Notes under the pieces: generated by a model
What the model was told of the DNA's origin: nothing
Seen by the model: only the letters and a program-made list of their open reading frames with translations
Database searches by the model: none
Source of the DNA: Paenirhizobium daejeonense
Lineage (GTDB): Bacteria; Pseudomonadota; Alphaproteobacteria; Rhizobiales; Rhizobiaceae
DNA length: 64,000 nt
Direction: 5' to 3'
Assembly: GCF_014280875.1 (NCBI RefSeq)
Contig: NZ_JACLAL010000001.1
Span: 186,001 to 250,000 of the forward strand
Position numbers and translations under genes: made by a program
In this document: positions 1 to 8,838 of the stretch, one piece after another
Numbering within the stretch: the first letter of the stretch is position 1
How the letters are laid out: each line of letters begins with the position of its first letter

Positions 1-75
1 AAGGGCCTCGAACCCTATATCAATCCCCTGACCGTGCAGGCACGGCTTGAACCGCGCATCGTAAGCCAGGGCTGA
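1..75 (+). CDS. waaA: C-terminal end of a protein, probably Kdo transferase
   Basis: Only the last 24 codons of this gene are in the window, ending in TGA at 73-75. The visible tail contains LEPYINPLTVQARL. This resembles, from memory, the end of rhizobial 3-deoxy-D-manno-octulosonate transferase, which adds Kdo to lipid A at the inner membrane. The lpxK gene 850 bases downstream fits, since the two genes commonly travel together in these bacteria. The identification rests on a short tail and on context, so it is tentative. It stops 24 bases before the next start and could be cotranscribed with it. Confidence 0.45.
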   Translation, partial: KGLEPYINPLTVQARLEPRIVSQG

Positions 76-99
76 CGGTCGGCCGATTGAGGGGGACGT

Positions 100-807
100 A
101 TGATTGATACCAATGACATCGCCGGAATCCTGTTCGACAAGGACGGCACGCTGCTGGATTTCGACGCAAGCTGGGCGCCGGTCAACCGGACGGTGGCGCT
201 GCTGGCGGCCGACGGTGACGCTGGACTGGCCGACCGCCTGCTGCAGGCCTGCGGCATGGACCCAGAAACAGGCCATCTTGTGCCAGACAGCCTGCTTGCC
301 GCAGGAAATACGCGCGAGATCGCCGAAGGCCTTGCCGCCGCCGGTTCTCCGTTTTCTGCCGAGGCGCTGGTGCCGCAGATCGATGCGCTCTTTGCAGGTG
401 CGGCCGAGCAGTCCGTTCCGGTCGCTGAACTGGCCCCTCTCTTTGCCAAGCTGCATGGCCGCGGTCTGAAGCTCGGTATTGCCTCCAGCGACAATGAAAA
501 ATCGATCCGGGTCACCATCGACCGCTTCGGCATCGGCCCGTATGTCGATTTCGTTGCCGGCTATGACAGCGGTCACGGTACCAAACCCCAACCGGGAATG
601 GTCCTTGGCTTTTGCGCTGCAACGGGCCTTGCACCCAGCCAGGTCGCAGTCGTCGGGGACAACAATCACGATCTTCACATGGGACGTAATGCCGGGGCCG
701 GATTGAAGGTCGCGGTTCTCACCGGTACGGGTTCACGTCAGTCCCTTCAGGAAGCCTGCGATGTCCTTCTGAACGACATCACCGAACTCGAAGCCGTGCT
801 CGGCTGA
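100..807 (+). CDS. HAD-superfamily phosphatase, phosphoglycolate phosphatase-like
   Basis: A 235-residue cytosolic hydrolase of the haloacid dehalogenase family. The nucleophile motif FDKDGT is at residues 12-17 (Asp13 nucleophile, Asp15 acid/base). Motif II is the Ser in IASSDN. Motif IV is [10 protein letters not shown] near the C-terminus and supplies Mg-binding aspartates. Residues 20-100 form the helical cap typical of the phosphoglycolate phosphatase (Gph) branch. The substrate cannot be read from the sequence: 2-phosphoglycolate or another small phosphate ester are both possible. A GGGGGA ribosome site sits about 5 bases before the ATG. It lies between the probable waaA tail and lpxK, all on the same strand, so it is probably in the same transcript. 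Confidence 0.85.
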   Translation: MIDTNDIAGILFDKDGTLLDFDASWAPVNRTVALLAADGDAGLADRLLQACGMDPETGHLVPDSLLAAGNTREIAEGLAAAGSPFSAEALVPQIDALFAGAAEQSVPVAELAPLFAKLHGRGLKLGIASSDNEKSIRVTIDRFGIGPYVDFVAGYDSGHGTKPQPGMVLGFCAATGLAPSQVAVVGDNNHDLHMGRNAGAGLKVAVLTGTGSRQSLQEACDVLLNDITELEAVLG

Positions 808-922
808 GCGCCGGGCGAGGTTCCCTGTCATGTCGCGACTTGACGAAACCCCTTCTCCTGCGTTTTCTTGGCCGCGGATATGGCCGTGGGGACGGTCGGG
901 GAGAAGAGGGGAACGCGCGGCC

Positions 923-1963
923 ATGGTATCGGATGCCCCGCCATTCTGGTGGACGAAAGCCGACTGGCGGGCTTTTTGCCTTTTGCCTTTCTCCCTCATT
1001 TATGGACGGGTGGCGGGCTGGCGCATGGGCCGCAAGCGCCGCCATGCCCCCCCGGTTCCCGTCGTCTGCGTCGGCAATTTCACGGTTGGCGGCGCTGGCA
1101 AGACGCCGACCGCGCTGACGCTTGCGCGCGCGGCCAAGGCCAAGGGATTGAAGCCCGGCTTTCTCAGCCGTGGTTATGGCGGCTCCCTCGATGTCACCAC
1201 CGTCGTCGATACCCATCACCACAGGGCCGCGGATGTCGGAGACGAGCCGCTGCTGCTGGCTCAGGAAGCGTTGACCGTCATCTCCCGCCGCCGTGTCGCA
1301 GGAGCTGAGCGACTGGTGAAGGAAGGCGTCGATATCATTATCATGGACGATGGCTTCCAGAGCGCCCGGCTTACGGTCGATTTTGCCCTGGTGGTGATTG
1401 ATACGGTGCGCGGCATCGGCAATGGCCACCTCGTACCGAGTGGCCCCGTACGGGCACCGATCGCGATCCAGATGCGCCATCTCGATGCCATCCTGAAAGT
1501 GGGCAACGGAAACGCCGCCGACAGGCTGGTGCGTCAGGCGGCGCGCGCGGGCAAGGCGGTCATGGTTGCCGCCCTGAAACCGAAAGGCGATGCCGGTCTC
1601 GCCGGCAAGCGGGTGCTGGCATTCGCCGGCATTGCCGATCCCATGAAGTTCCAGCGCACACTGGAAGGTCTGGGTGCTGTCGTTGCAGAGTTGCGGCCTT
1701 TCCCCGATCACCATCACCTGACCGACGATGAGGTCGACGCCCTGATGGCCGATGCGGACAAGCAGGATCTGCTGCTGGCGACCACTGCGAAGGATATCGT
1801 CCGGCTCGCTGGCGGACACGGACGTTCAGCCGAACTTGCCAGTCGATGCCATGTGGTCGAGGTCGAGATGGCCTTCGGCGATCCGCAGGCTCCGGCCTAT
1901 GTGCTCGATCGCGCGATCGAGGCCTTCCGGGCACGCAAGCTGAAGGAAAAGAGCAAGGCTTGA
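923..1963 (+). CDS. lpxK: Tetraacyldisaccharide 4'-kinase LpxK
   Basis: LpxK phosphorylates the 4' position of the tetraacyldisaccharide-1-phosphate lipid A precursor at the cytoplasmic face of the inner membrane. The chosen ATG gives 346 residues starting [10 protein letters not shown], the usual rhizobial N-terminus, and follows a GAGAAGAGGGG purine stretch. An in-frame ATG at 830 would add 31 residues that look unlike the family. Features seen are a hydrophobic membrane-anchor region near residues 16-30, a P-loop GGAGKTPT around residues 56-63 and the following LSRGYGG motif. The gene ends 13 bases from the convergent DUF2093 gene. Family assignment is secure. Confidence 0.93.
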   Translation: MVSDAPPFWWTKADWRAFCLLPFSLIYGRVAGWRMGRKRRHAPPVPVVCVGNFTVGGAGKTPTALTLARAAKAKGLKPGFLSRGYGGSLDVTTVVDTHHHRAADVGDEPLLLAQEALTVISRRRVAGAERLVKEGVDIIIMDDGFQSARLTVDFALVVIDTVRGIGNGHLVPSGPVRAPIAIQMRHLDAILKVGNGNAADRLVRQAARAGKAVMVAALKPKGDAGLAGKRVLAFAGIADPMKFQRTLEGLGAVVAELRPFPDHHHLTDDEVDALMADADKQDLLLATTAKDIVRLAGGHGRSAELASRCHVVEVEMAFGDPQAPAYVLDRAIEAFRARKLKEKSKA

Positions 1964-1976
1964 AGAAGAGGCGGGA

Positions 1977-2207
1977 TCAGCGCCTCTGGTTCGGCAGTGC
2001 GCCTGCGCGCTTTTCCGCTTCCAGCGAAGCGGTGGCATCAACATAAGGTTCCTGGCGCGCGACGCTCCAGTATTTCAGCTCGTCGATCAGGATATGCTTT
2101 CCGGTAACCGCACACACGACGTAGGACCCCGGCGACAGGATCTGAAAGTCGGCATCGAGGTAGCGGATCTTCGCCTCGCGGTTTCCGTTGCCTTCGAAAC
2201 GGTTCAT
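1977..2207 (-). CDS. DUF2093 family small protein
   Basis: A 76-residue protein beginning MNRFEGNGNREAKIRYLD. The core GSYVVCAVTGKHILIDELKYWSV matches the small DUF2093 family found beside lpxK and mutL in rhizobia. Function is unknown. The reading frame stays open far upstream, to 2516, but that part overlaps mutL antisense. The ATG at 2207 has a GGAGACCACC purine-rich stretch just upstream and gives the normal family length. No signal peptide or membrane segment is visible. It is transcribed in the same direction as mutL, 86 bases beyond the mutL stop, so it may be read through from mutL. Confidence 0.8.
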   Translation of the reverse strand: MNRFEGNGNREAKIRYLDADFQILSPGSYVVCAVTGKHILIDELKYWSVARQEPYVDATASLEAEKRAGALPNQRR

Positions 2208-2293
2208 GGGTGGTCTCCTGCGCCTTTCACGAAACTGCAATAACGCGCCCTCCCACCAATTTCCAGAGCAAATAAAAGGATGTGTGCTGCAGA

Positions 2294-4132
2294 TCAGCTG
2301 CGGCCGAACAGCCGCTCGATGTCGGTGAGCTTGAGTTCGACATAGGTCGGACGCCCGTGGTTGCATTGGCCAGAACCGGGCGTCGCTTCCATCTGCCTCA
2401 GCAGCGCGTTCATTTCCTCCACCCGCAACTGCCTGCCGGAGCGCACCGAACCGTGGCAGGCCATGGTTGCTGCGACATGCTCCAGCTTGGCAGAAAGTCC
2501 CTGAGCGGTATCCCATTCGGCAATCTCGTCGGCAAGATCGCGGACCATGCCTGCGACGTCCATTTCGCCAAGCATGGCGGGCGTTTCGCGCACTGCGACA
2601 GCACCGGGGCCGAAACGCTCAATGGCGAGCCCGAGCTGTTCGAGCGCTACGGCATGGGTCATCAGCCGGTTGCAGTCTTCTTCCGGCAGGTCGACGATCT
2701 CGGGAATGAGAAGCCCCTGCGAGGGAAGCCGCCGGCCGGTCAGCGCCTTGCGCATCTGCTCGAACACCAGCCGCTCATGGGCCGCATGCTGGTCGACGAT
2801 CACCAGCCCGTCCTCGGTCTGGGCGACGATATAGTTGGCATGCACCTGCGCCCGCGCTGCCCCCAGCGGGTAGGAAGGGGCCGGTGTTTCAGCACGCGCG
2901 TCGGACGCGGGAGACGAACCCTCGGGCGTTTCGGCCCGCGCGGTCGGCAGGTTCATCGCTGCGAATGCCGGCTGCTGCACGGTCTCGTTGAAGCCAGCGG
3001 TCGAAGCTGCGGCCGGGCTGAATGGCCGGCTCGGCGAATTCGCGAAGCTCCAACCGCCGGATGGTGAGGGGGCAGCAGAAGCGGCGGGGCTGAAACCGGG
3101 ACGAAAGGCACGCAGCATGCCGCCGCCGCCAGTGGTCGAGGCGCGGTCGCCTTCCCGTCTCATGGCATCGCGAATCGCCCCGACAATCAGGCCGCGCACC
3201 AGTCCCGGATCGCGGAACCGTACATCGGATTTTGCCGGGTGGACGTTGACGTCGACCAGCGCCGGGTCGAGTTCCAGCGAAAGCACCGCCACCGGATAGC
3301 GGCCCTGCGGAATGGTTTCCGCATAGGCGCCGCGAATGGCGGAGAGTATCTGCTTGTCCTGCACCGGTCGCCCGTTGACGAAAGCATATTGATGGGTGGA
3401 ATTGCCGCGATTGAAGGTCGGCACGCCGGCAAAGCCACCGAGCCGGACATCCTCGCGCTCGGCGTCGAGCTCGATGGCGTTGTCGCGGAAATCGCTGCCC
3501 AGAACCTGCGCGATGCGGGCGAGGCGGTCATCGCCGGTGGCGGGAAATTCGAGGGTCGTCCGGTCGGTACCCGAGAGCACGAAGCGGATGCCAGGAAAGG
3601 CGATCGCCATGCGCTTGACGATCTCCGTGATTGCGCCTGCCTCGGCCTTTTCCGTCTTCAGGAATTTCAGGCGGGCGGGCGTGGCGAAGAACAGGTCGCG
3701 CACCTCGACCGTCGTGCCCGGATTGGCCGGCGCCGGCCTGACGGGCACGACCTTGCCGCCGACGACTGCGACTTCAGAGCCTTGCGCGCCACCCTGCAGC
3801 CGGCTTGTGATGGTCAACTTTGCAACCGAGCCGATGGAGGGCAATGCCTCGCCACGGAAACCCAGCGAATGGATATCGAAGAGCGAATCCTTGAGCTTCG
3901 AAGTGCAGTGACGGCGGATCGAAAGTTGGAGATCCTCCGCGCTCATGCCGCAACCATTGTCGATCACGCGCAACAGGCTCTTGCCGCCGCCGGCCGTGGC
4001 GATCTCGATGCGGGTTGCTCCGGCATCGATGGCGTTCTCGATCAGTTCCTTCGCGGCACTTGCGGGGCGCTCGATGACCTCGCCGGCTGCGATCTGGTTG
4101 ATGAGGGTTTCTGAAAGCTGCTTGATGACCAT
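2294..4132 (-). CDS. mutL: DNA mismatch repair protein MutL (endonuclease type)
   Basis: A 612-residue MutL, the matchmaker between MutS and downstream repair steps. The N-terminal GHKL ATPase is clear: [11 protein letters not shown] with Glu32/Asn33, the DNGCGM motif, and [10 protein letters not shown]. The C-terminal dimerisation domain carries the endonuclease motif [12 protein letters not shown], which fits DQHA-x2-E-x4-E. The protein is therefore expected to nick DNA itself, as in bacteria without MutH. A proline/serine/alanine-rich linker joins the halves. The start was set at [10 protein letters not shown], the family-typical N-terminus; 16 upstream in-frame residues were dropped. It is divergent from the PAS/receiver gene across about 400 bases. 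Confidence 0.96.
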   Translation of the reverse strand: MVIKQLSETLINQIAAGEVIERPASAAKELIENAIDAGATRIEIATAGGGKSLLRVIDNGCGMSAEDLQLSIRRHCTSKLKDSLFDIHSLGFRGEALPSIGSVAKLTITSRLQGGAQGSEVAVVGGKVVPVRPAPANPGTTVEVRDLFFATPARLKFLKTEKAEAGAITEIVKRMAIAFPGIRFVLSGTDRTTLEFPATGDDRLARIAQVLGSDFRDNAIELDAEREDVRLGGFAGVPTFNRGNSTHQYAFVNGRPVQDKQILSAIRGAYAETIPQGRYPVAVLSLELDPALVDVNVHPAKSDVRFRDPGLVRGLIVGAIRDAMRREGDRASTTGGGGMLRAFRPGFSPAASAAPSPSGGWSFANSPSRPFSPAAASTAGFNETVQQPAFAAMNLPTARAETPEGSSPASDARAETPAPSYPLGAARAQVHANYIVAQTEDGLVIVDQHAAHERLVFEQMRKALTGRRLPSQGLLIPEIVDLPEEDCNRLMTHAVALEQLGLAIERFGPGAVAVRETPAMLGEMDVAGMVRDLADEIAEWDTAQGLSAKLEHVAATMACHGSVRSGRQLRVEEMNALLRQMEATPGSGQCNHGRPTYVELKLTDIERLFGRS

Positions 4133-4541
4133 CGGTCCATTTTCCGGGATTCGGGCTGGCGAGGAAAGGGCCAACTGCATCTATCCGCCTGAAAGTGGCG
4201 CACTCTGGGCGAAGCCATTAATACCGCCTTAATGGACTGCCGATAGCATAGTTATGGCTTGAAATGTTTTTGTATTGGCATGGCCGGTTCACCGGCAGGA
4301 GTGGAGACGGTGGCCGGACCGTTTCCGGATTTCGCTTCGTTTTGCCGTCTCAGGCGCTTCCCCGGCATGTTCTGCGTGTGCAACGGCTGCATGATTGCGT
4401 GAATTCGGAAACGATTGAGCGAAAAATTTGTGGAGCAGGACAAGGTTTGCAGCGCCCTCGGGGTCTATCTCAGGCCTAGAGGTGCTGTCTGGACAATAGC
4501 GATCGAACACCGGCAGGTGTTAGGTTCTTTGAGGCGGTAGT
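4133..4541. other. Intergenic region between divergent mutL and the PAS/receiver gene
   Basis: About 410 bases without a convincing gene. Short open frames on both strands have no ribosome site or family resemblance. The composition is less GC-rich around 4200-4270 than in the flanking genes, as expected for promoters firing in both directions. One palindrome (4215-4235) is listed separately. No RNA gene was recognised. Confidence 0.6.
4215..4235. promoter_or_regulatory. Perfect 7-bp inverted repeat, possible operator
   Basis: CCATTAA is followed by 7 bases and then TTAATGG, a perfect dyad. It lies about 83 bases upstream of the mutL start and about 307 bases upstream of the PAS/receiver gene. 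The spacing suits a dimeric regulator. The regulator and the gene it controls are unknown. Confidence 0.35.
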
Positions 4542-6278
4542 GTGAAAGAGTTTGCACCGGGCCCGGACAATGAAATGTCGGGCAGAAACGCAGGGATGAG
4601 TGGCGGGGAGGAACGGGCTGCGACATTGCAGGCCGGCATGCTTGATGCCGTATCCGATGCGATAGGTGCCGCCCTCATCGTCTATGATCGCAACGACCAA
4701 CTCGTATATGTCAGCCGCACTGTCGGCAATTATCTTCCCGTGACATCTCAAGTGACGCGTCCCGGAACGCGGTTGAGGGATTTCCTCGGTGCCGTCTATG
4801 ATGGCGGCGGACGCGACCGTATGTCCGCCGGGGAGGGTAGCGCCACGACCCGCGAGGAATGGATCGCCGAGCAGATTTCTGTCCACTGGCGGGAGCGTTT
4901 CGATACCCAGCGCCGCGATGCAAGGAATCGCTGGGCGCGCTTTTCCAAGCGCCGCCTCTCTTCCGGCTACGGTATCTGCATCATCAGTGACATCTCCGAT
5001 CAGAAGAAGCGCGAGGAACAGTGGCGCGCCGATGTGGAACGGGTGCAGCTGACCGAGGAGATCCTCGACAACCTTCCCCATCCGGTCTTCGTGCAGGACC
5101 GTAATCTCTGCGTGGTCGCCGTCAACAAGTCGTTCTGTGCTCGCATGAATGCCGGTGCGGACGTCGTTCTCGGCGGCTTGCTCGACGGGGTATTTAGCGG
5201 AGACCTGTGCGCGAAGCTCAACCGCGCTACCCGCCACGTTCTGGAAACCGGAGTGCCGGCCGCAATCCTTACCGAACTTCCTTCGGACCCTGCCGGCGAA
5301 CGGACCGTGGTGCGAAGCCAGCGTGTCGGCAAACCTGGCCGCTATTTCATCGTCACCAGTTTCGAGGCGGCCTCCTCTCAGTTTGCCACCGATACGGCGG
5401 AAGGAGCCTCTCACGACGATGCGTTTTCGACATCGTCAACATCCTATCAGGTCCTGCCCGAGGACGAGTGCCTTCGCTTCGAGGCCGAAGCGGCGAAGCT
5501 TGCCGGACGCAAGGCGCTCATCGTCACCATGGATCTCGATTTCGAGGCGAAGAGTCTGAAGACGTTGCAGCGTCTTGGCATCGATGTCTGCTGTGTGCGA
5601 AACCCCACTGAGGAGGATGCCTTTCTAACCGTGGCGCGTTCCGTCGGTGTGACAATCGACCTGATGGTCGTCGACACGCAGATGGATGTGAAGTGCCTGG
5701 AGCTTGCGCTCGAGGAAGGGATTTCCACGATCGCGCTGGATGGTTTCCAACTCGATACAGAATTGGCTTTCCTCGTGCTGAACAAGCTGGCGGCAAAGGA
5801 TGGCAAGCAGGCTGCTGTCGCCGACGACTGGGAAATCACCACCACCGAAGCCGAACCGCTGGCCCCGTCGGTTCCGTCTCGCGAGCGTTCGCTCGTCCTC
5901 GTCGCCGAGGACAATGAGATCAACCAGATCGTCTTTTCTCAGATTCTTGAAGGGCTCGGCCATTCCTATCGCATCGCGCGCGATGGCGCTGAGGCCGTGC
6001 GGCTCTGGCAGGAGCTGAAGCCGGCCGTCGTCCTGATGGATATCACCCTGCCGGCGATGAACGGCTTCGAGGCCTGCCGGAAGATCCGCGAACTGGCGCA
6101 AGGTCCTGCAGACGTGACACCGGTTATCGGCGTGCTGGTGCAGGCCTTCGATCGCGACCGGGAAGAATGCCTGGCCGCGGGCATGAACGATGTCATTCTC
6201 AAGCCGCTGAGCCCCGATGCAGTCGATGCCGTTCTGAAGCGGCATGTTCCGGCTCTGCAGGCCGTGGCCGCCGGCTGA
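4542..6278 (+). CDS. PAS-domain protein with C-terminal receiver domain, no kinase domain
   Basis: A 578-residue cytosolic signalling protein. Residues about 30-160 and 170-280 look like two PAS-type sensor modules (for example LVYVSRTVGNYL and ILDNLPHPVFVQDRNLCVVAVN). Residues about 323-435 resemble a receiver fold without its acidic pocket. Residues about 451-570 form a real receiver with acidic AEDNEIN, phosphoacceptor Asp500 in VVLMDITLP, and Lys554 in ILKPLSP. No histidine-kinase H-box or ATPase domain is present, so an external kinase is expected. The usual Thr/Ser of the switch region appears replaced by Val (VLVQAF). The GTG or ATG choice at the start is not strongly marked. A GGDEF-EAL gene follows, suggesting that the phosphosignal is linked to c-di-GMP turnover. 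Confidence 0.75.
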   Translation: MKEFAPGPDNEMSGRNAGMSGGEERAATLQAGMLDAVSDAIGAALIVYDRNDQLVYVSRTVGNYLPVTSQVTRPGTRLRDFLGAVYDGGGRDRMSAGEGSATTREEWIAEQISVHWRERFDTQRRDARNRWARFSKRRLSSGYGICIISDISDQKKREEQWRADVERVQLTEEILDNLPHPVFVQDRNLCVVAVNKSFCARMNAGADVVLGGLLDGVFSGDLCAKLNRATRHVLETGVPAAILTELPSDPAGERTVVRSQRVGKPGRYFIVTSFEAASSQFATDTAEGASHDDAFSTSSTSYQVLPEDECLRFEAEAAKLAGRKALIVTMDLDFEAKSLKTLQRLGIDVCCVRNPTEEDAFLTVARSVGVTIDLMVVDTQMDVKCLELALEEGISTIALDGFQLDTELAFLVLNKLAAKDGKQAAVADDWEITTTEAEPLAPSVPSRERSLVLVAEDNEINQIVFSQILEGLGHSYRIARDGAEAVRLWQELKPAVVLMDITLPAMNGFEACRKIRELAQGPADVTPVIGVLVQAFDRDREECLAAGMNDVILKPLSPDAVDAVLKRHVPALQAVAAG

Positions 6279-6405
6279 AGAAAACGCTGTCAACCCCCTA
6301 AATAATGGACGACAAACTGTAGTCAACCTGCGGGAATAGCTAGAATTTTTTTAATGTTTGGCGCTCATCTTCGGCAATGTGAAAGGAACCTCTCAGGATC
6401 AGCCG

Positions 6406-7770
6406 ATGGGCCAAGCCGAAACAGCTACGCCGCCGCAGCCCGGCCAGAACGAGCTTCAGGCCATGGCCTATACGGACCAGTTGACCGGGCTCGGCAATCG
6501 CTATCGCCTGCGTGACAAGGTCCGGCTTCTGGCATCCGAGCGCGCCGCCGATCCGGCACCGTTCACGGTCGGCATCGTCAATCTGGACGGGTTCAAGCCT
6601 ATCAACGATCTTTTCGGTTCCGTCGCCGGGGACGAAATCCTCTGCCAGGTGGCGCACCGGCTGAAGGCTTGCGTGCCTGATGGCGCGACCGTCACGCGTC
6701 ATGACGGAGACGAATTCGCCATCATCCTGCCGCTGATCTTCGAGCGTATCAGCGCCGAACGAACCGGCCAGATGATCAAGGACGTCCTCTCGGCACCTTA
6801 CGATCTCGGTGATCGCAACGTCCGCCTCTCGGCCTCGCTCGGCTTTGCCGTCTATCCCTTTGCCGGCGCCGATTTCGAGGAGCTGATGAAGAGTGCCGAA
6901 ACGGCGCTCTATCGCTCCAAGCGCCGCGGCCGCGGTCAGATCACCGTTTACTCGCGGGAAATCGCCCAGGAGATGAAGCGCGCCACGCAGCTCGAACAGG
7001 CGCTGCGCAATGCCATCATCGCCGATACCGTCGACGTGCATTTCCAGCCGATCGTCCGGCTCACGGACAACCGCGTCGTGGGCTTCGAGGCTTTGGCACG
7101 CTGGAACGATGCCGATCTCGGTTTCGTCTCGCCGGCCGTCTTCGTGCCGCTTGCGGAAGAGCGTGGCTTCATCGACACGCTGTCCGAAACTCTTTTGCGC
7201 AAGGCGGCGGAAGCAACGCTCGCCTGGCCACGTGAACTCTTCCTTTCGTTCAATCTCTCCTCGGCCCAGCTTATGGATCCGCGCACCACGCTGAATACGC
7301 TGTCGATCCTCAACAGTGTCGGGTTCGATCCTCGGCGACTGGAGCTGGAAATCACCGAAACGGCCGTCATGGGTTGCGCCGATACCGCGCACCGCATCTT
7401 CAGCGAACTGCGCGATTTCGGCATCAAGATCTCTCTCGATGACTTCGGCACGGGCCAGTCAAGCCTTGGCCGCCTGCGCGACTTCACCTTCGACAAGGTT
7501 AAGATCGACCGGGCCTTCGTGTCTGCCATCACCACGGACCGCACCTCGGAGCACATCATCAAGGCCATCGTCACCATGTGCGAGGGGCTCGATCTCGAAG
7601 TTGTCGCGGAAGGCATCGAGACGGCTGCCGAAGCAGACAGGCTGCGGGCACTCGGCTGCGGCATGGGGCAGGGCTACTTTTTCGGCAAACCGGCCGATGC
7701 GGCTTCCACCCTGCGCTACCTCAGCGAACATCATCACGAATTCGCGCTGGTTGACCGGGCTTCTTCCTGA
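6406..7770 (+). CDS. GGDEF-EAL protein, probable c-di-GMP phosphodiesterase
   Basis: A 454-residue protein with a GGDEF domain (about residues 20-185) and an EAL domain (about 205-445), and no membrane segment. The diguanylate cyclase signature reads DGDEF at residues 100-104 instead of GGDEF, so synthase activity is doubtful. The EAL domain keeps the catalytic set: EAL at residue 228, NLS, ELEITE, DDFGTG and AEGIET. Hydrolysis of c-di-GMP is therefore the likely activity, with the GGDEF part possibly binding GTP. The ATG at 6406 follows an AGGA at 6394-6397. TTG 6358 or GTG 6379 are possible alternative starts. It sits 127 bases behind the PAS/receiver gene on the same strand. Confidence 0.87.
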   Translation: MGQAETATPPQPGQNELQAMAYTDQLTGLGNRYRLRDKVRLLASERAADPAPFTVGIVNLDGFKPINDLFGSVAGDEILCQVAHRLKACVPDGATVTRHDGDEFAIILPLIFERISAERTGQMIKDVLSAPYDLGDRNVRLSASLGFAVYPFAGADFEELMKSAETALYRSKRRGRGQITVYSREIAQEMKRATQLEQALRNAIIADTVDVHFQPIVRLTDNRVVGFEALARWNDADLGFVSPAVFVPLAEERGFIDTLSETLLRKAAEATLAWPRELFLSFNLSSAQLMDPRTTLNTLSILNSVGFDPRRLELEITETAVMGCADTAHRIFSELRDFGIKISLDDFGTGQSSLGRLRDFTFDKVKIDRAFVSAITTDRTSEHIIKAIVTMCEGLDLEVVAEGIETAAEADRLRALGCGMGQGYFFGKPADAASTLRYLSEHHHEFALVDRASS

Positions 7771-7823
7771 AACGTTTCAGCCGACCTTCACCACAACGTT
7801 TGCAAAACGCCTGAAGCTGTCCT

Positions 7824-8747
7824 TCACCTGTCCCGGCCGAAGCCTTCACCTTCCGCTAGCAGCCAGTCCCGCACTCTGGCCGCCGAGGCATTGAGTTCTC
7901 GCGAGCGCGGCCATACCACGTAGAAAGCCTCTCCGGTCACCAGCGCATGCCGGCCGACCTGCACCAGTTGGCCGGAGCGCACCTGTCCCTCGATCAGATG
8001 GTTCCAGCCGAGCGCGATGCCTTCCCCCGCCAACACCGCCTGGATCACCAGAACGTAATCGTTGATCGCCAGTCGCCGCCCCTTCGGTGCGTAGTCGATG
8101 CCGGAGCTGGCAAACCATTCCGGCCAATTGCATGCCTGCCGCACCGGCTCCTCGAGCCAGATCAGCCGGTGGCGCGTCAGGTCTGCGGGGCTCTCCGCCG
8201 GGCCGTTCTGCTCGATGAAGGCGGGGCTTGCGACGGCGGTGATGATCTCCGGCGCGAGCAGAGCGGCATGGTAACGTGGCCAATCCTTCGGGTCGCCGCC
8301 ACGTATGCCGAGCGGAATGGCTTCCTCTTCCAGGTCGAGGTCGCGCACGCTGGTCTGGATGCGCAGGTCGATATCGGGCAGGTCTTCCCGAAGTCTCGCC
8401 AGCCGCGGCAGCATCCACATGGAAGCGAAGGCGGTCGAGGCGGCGAGCGTCACGTTCACCTCACGGCCCTTGGCGCGAATGTCTTCGGCCGAACGTTCGA
8501 TCCGTGAAAGGCCGGCAACGACGTCGGCATGAAAGCGCTCGCCAGCCTCCGTCAGCCGGGCGGAGCGATGCATGCGCTGGAACAGCGTGACGCCCAGCTG
8601 TTCCTCGAGCGCACGCACCGCATAGGAAACGGCGGCCTGGGACATGCCCAGTTCCTCCGCGGCGCGGGTGAAGTTCTCATGCCGGCCCGCAGCCTCGAAG
8701 ACCACGAGCGAGTTGGCGGACGGCAGCAGACGGCGAAATTGACTCAT
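7824..8747 (-). CDS. LysR-family transcriptional regulator, GcvA-like
   Basis: A 307-residue LysR-type regulator. The N-terminal winged helix (residues about 10-68) contains FTRAAEELGMSQAAVSYAVRALEEQLGVTLFQR, a textbook LysR recognition helix. Residues about 95-300 form the substrate-binding-like effector domain. SLVVFEAAGRHENFTRAA is typical of the GcvA subgroup. It is divergent from the MttB-like gene with only 91 bases between the starts, the normal arrangement for a LysR protein controlling its neighbour. A methylamine, betaine or product may be the co-inducer, but that is inferred from position only. The start ATG is the first in frame and overlaps a candidate LysR site. Confidence 0.9.
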   Translation of the reverse strand: MSQFRRLLPSANSLVVFEAAGRHENFTRAAEELGMSQAAVSYAVRALEEQLGVTLFQRMHRSARLTEAGERFHADVVAGLSRIERSAEDIRAKGREVNVTLAASTAFASMWMLPRLARLREDLPDIDLRIQTSVRDLDLEEEAIPLGIRGGDPKDWPRYHAALLAPEIITAVASPAFIEQNGPAESPADLTRHRLIWLEEPVRQACNWPEWFASSGIDYAPKGRRLAINDYVLVIQAVLAGEGIALGWNHLIEGQVRSGQLVQVGRHALVTGEAFYVVWPRSRELNASAARVRDWLLAEGEGFGRDR

Positions 8748-8760
8748 AAACTGAGCTTAT
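8746..8760. promoter_or_regulatory. Candidate LysR-type operator
   Basis: ATAA-N7-TTAT is a perfect short dyad fitting the T-N11-A core preferred by LysR regulators. It overlaps the lysR start codon and lies 79-93 bases upstream of the MttB-like start. This fits autoregulation plus activation of the divergent gene. The assignment is inferred from motif and place. Confidence 0.45.
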
Positions 8761-8838
8761 CGCAAGTCGCGGTTTTTTCCAGCGTCACAATAGCTTTGAT
8801 CGCCGCTAGCCTTCGCTCCAACAAGAGGGAGAACGGTC

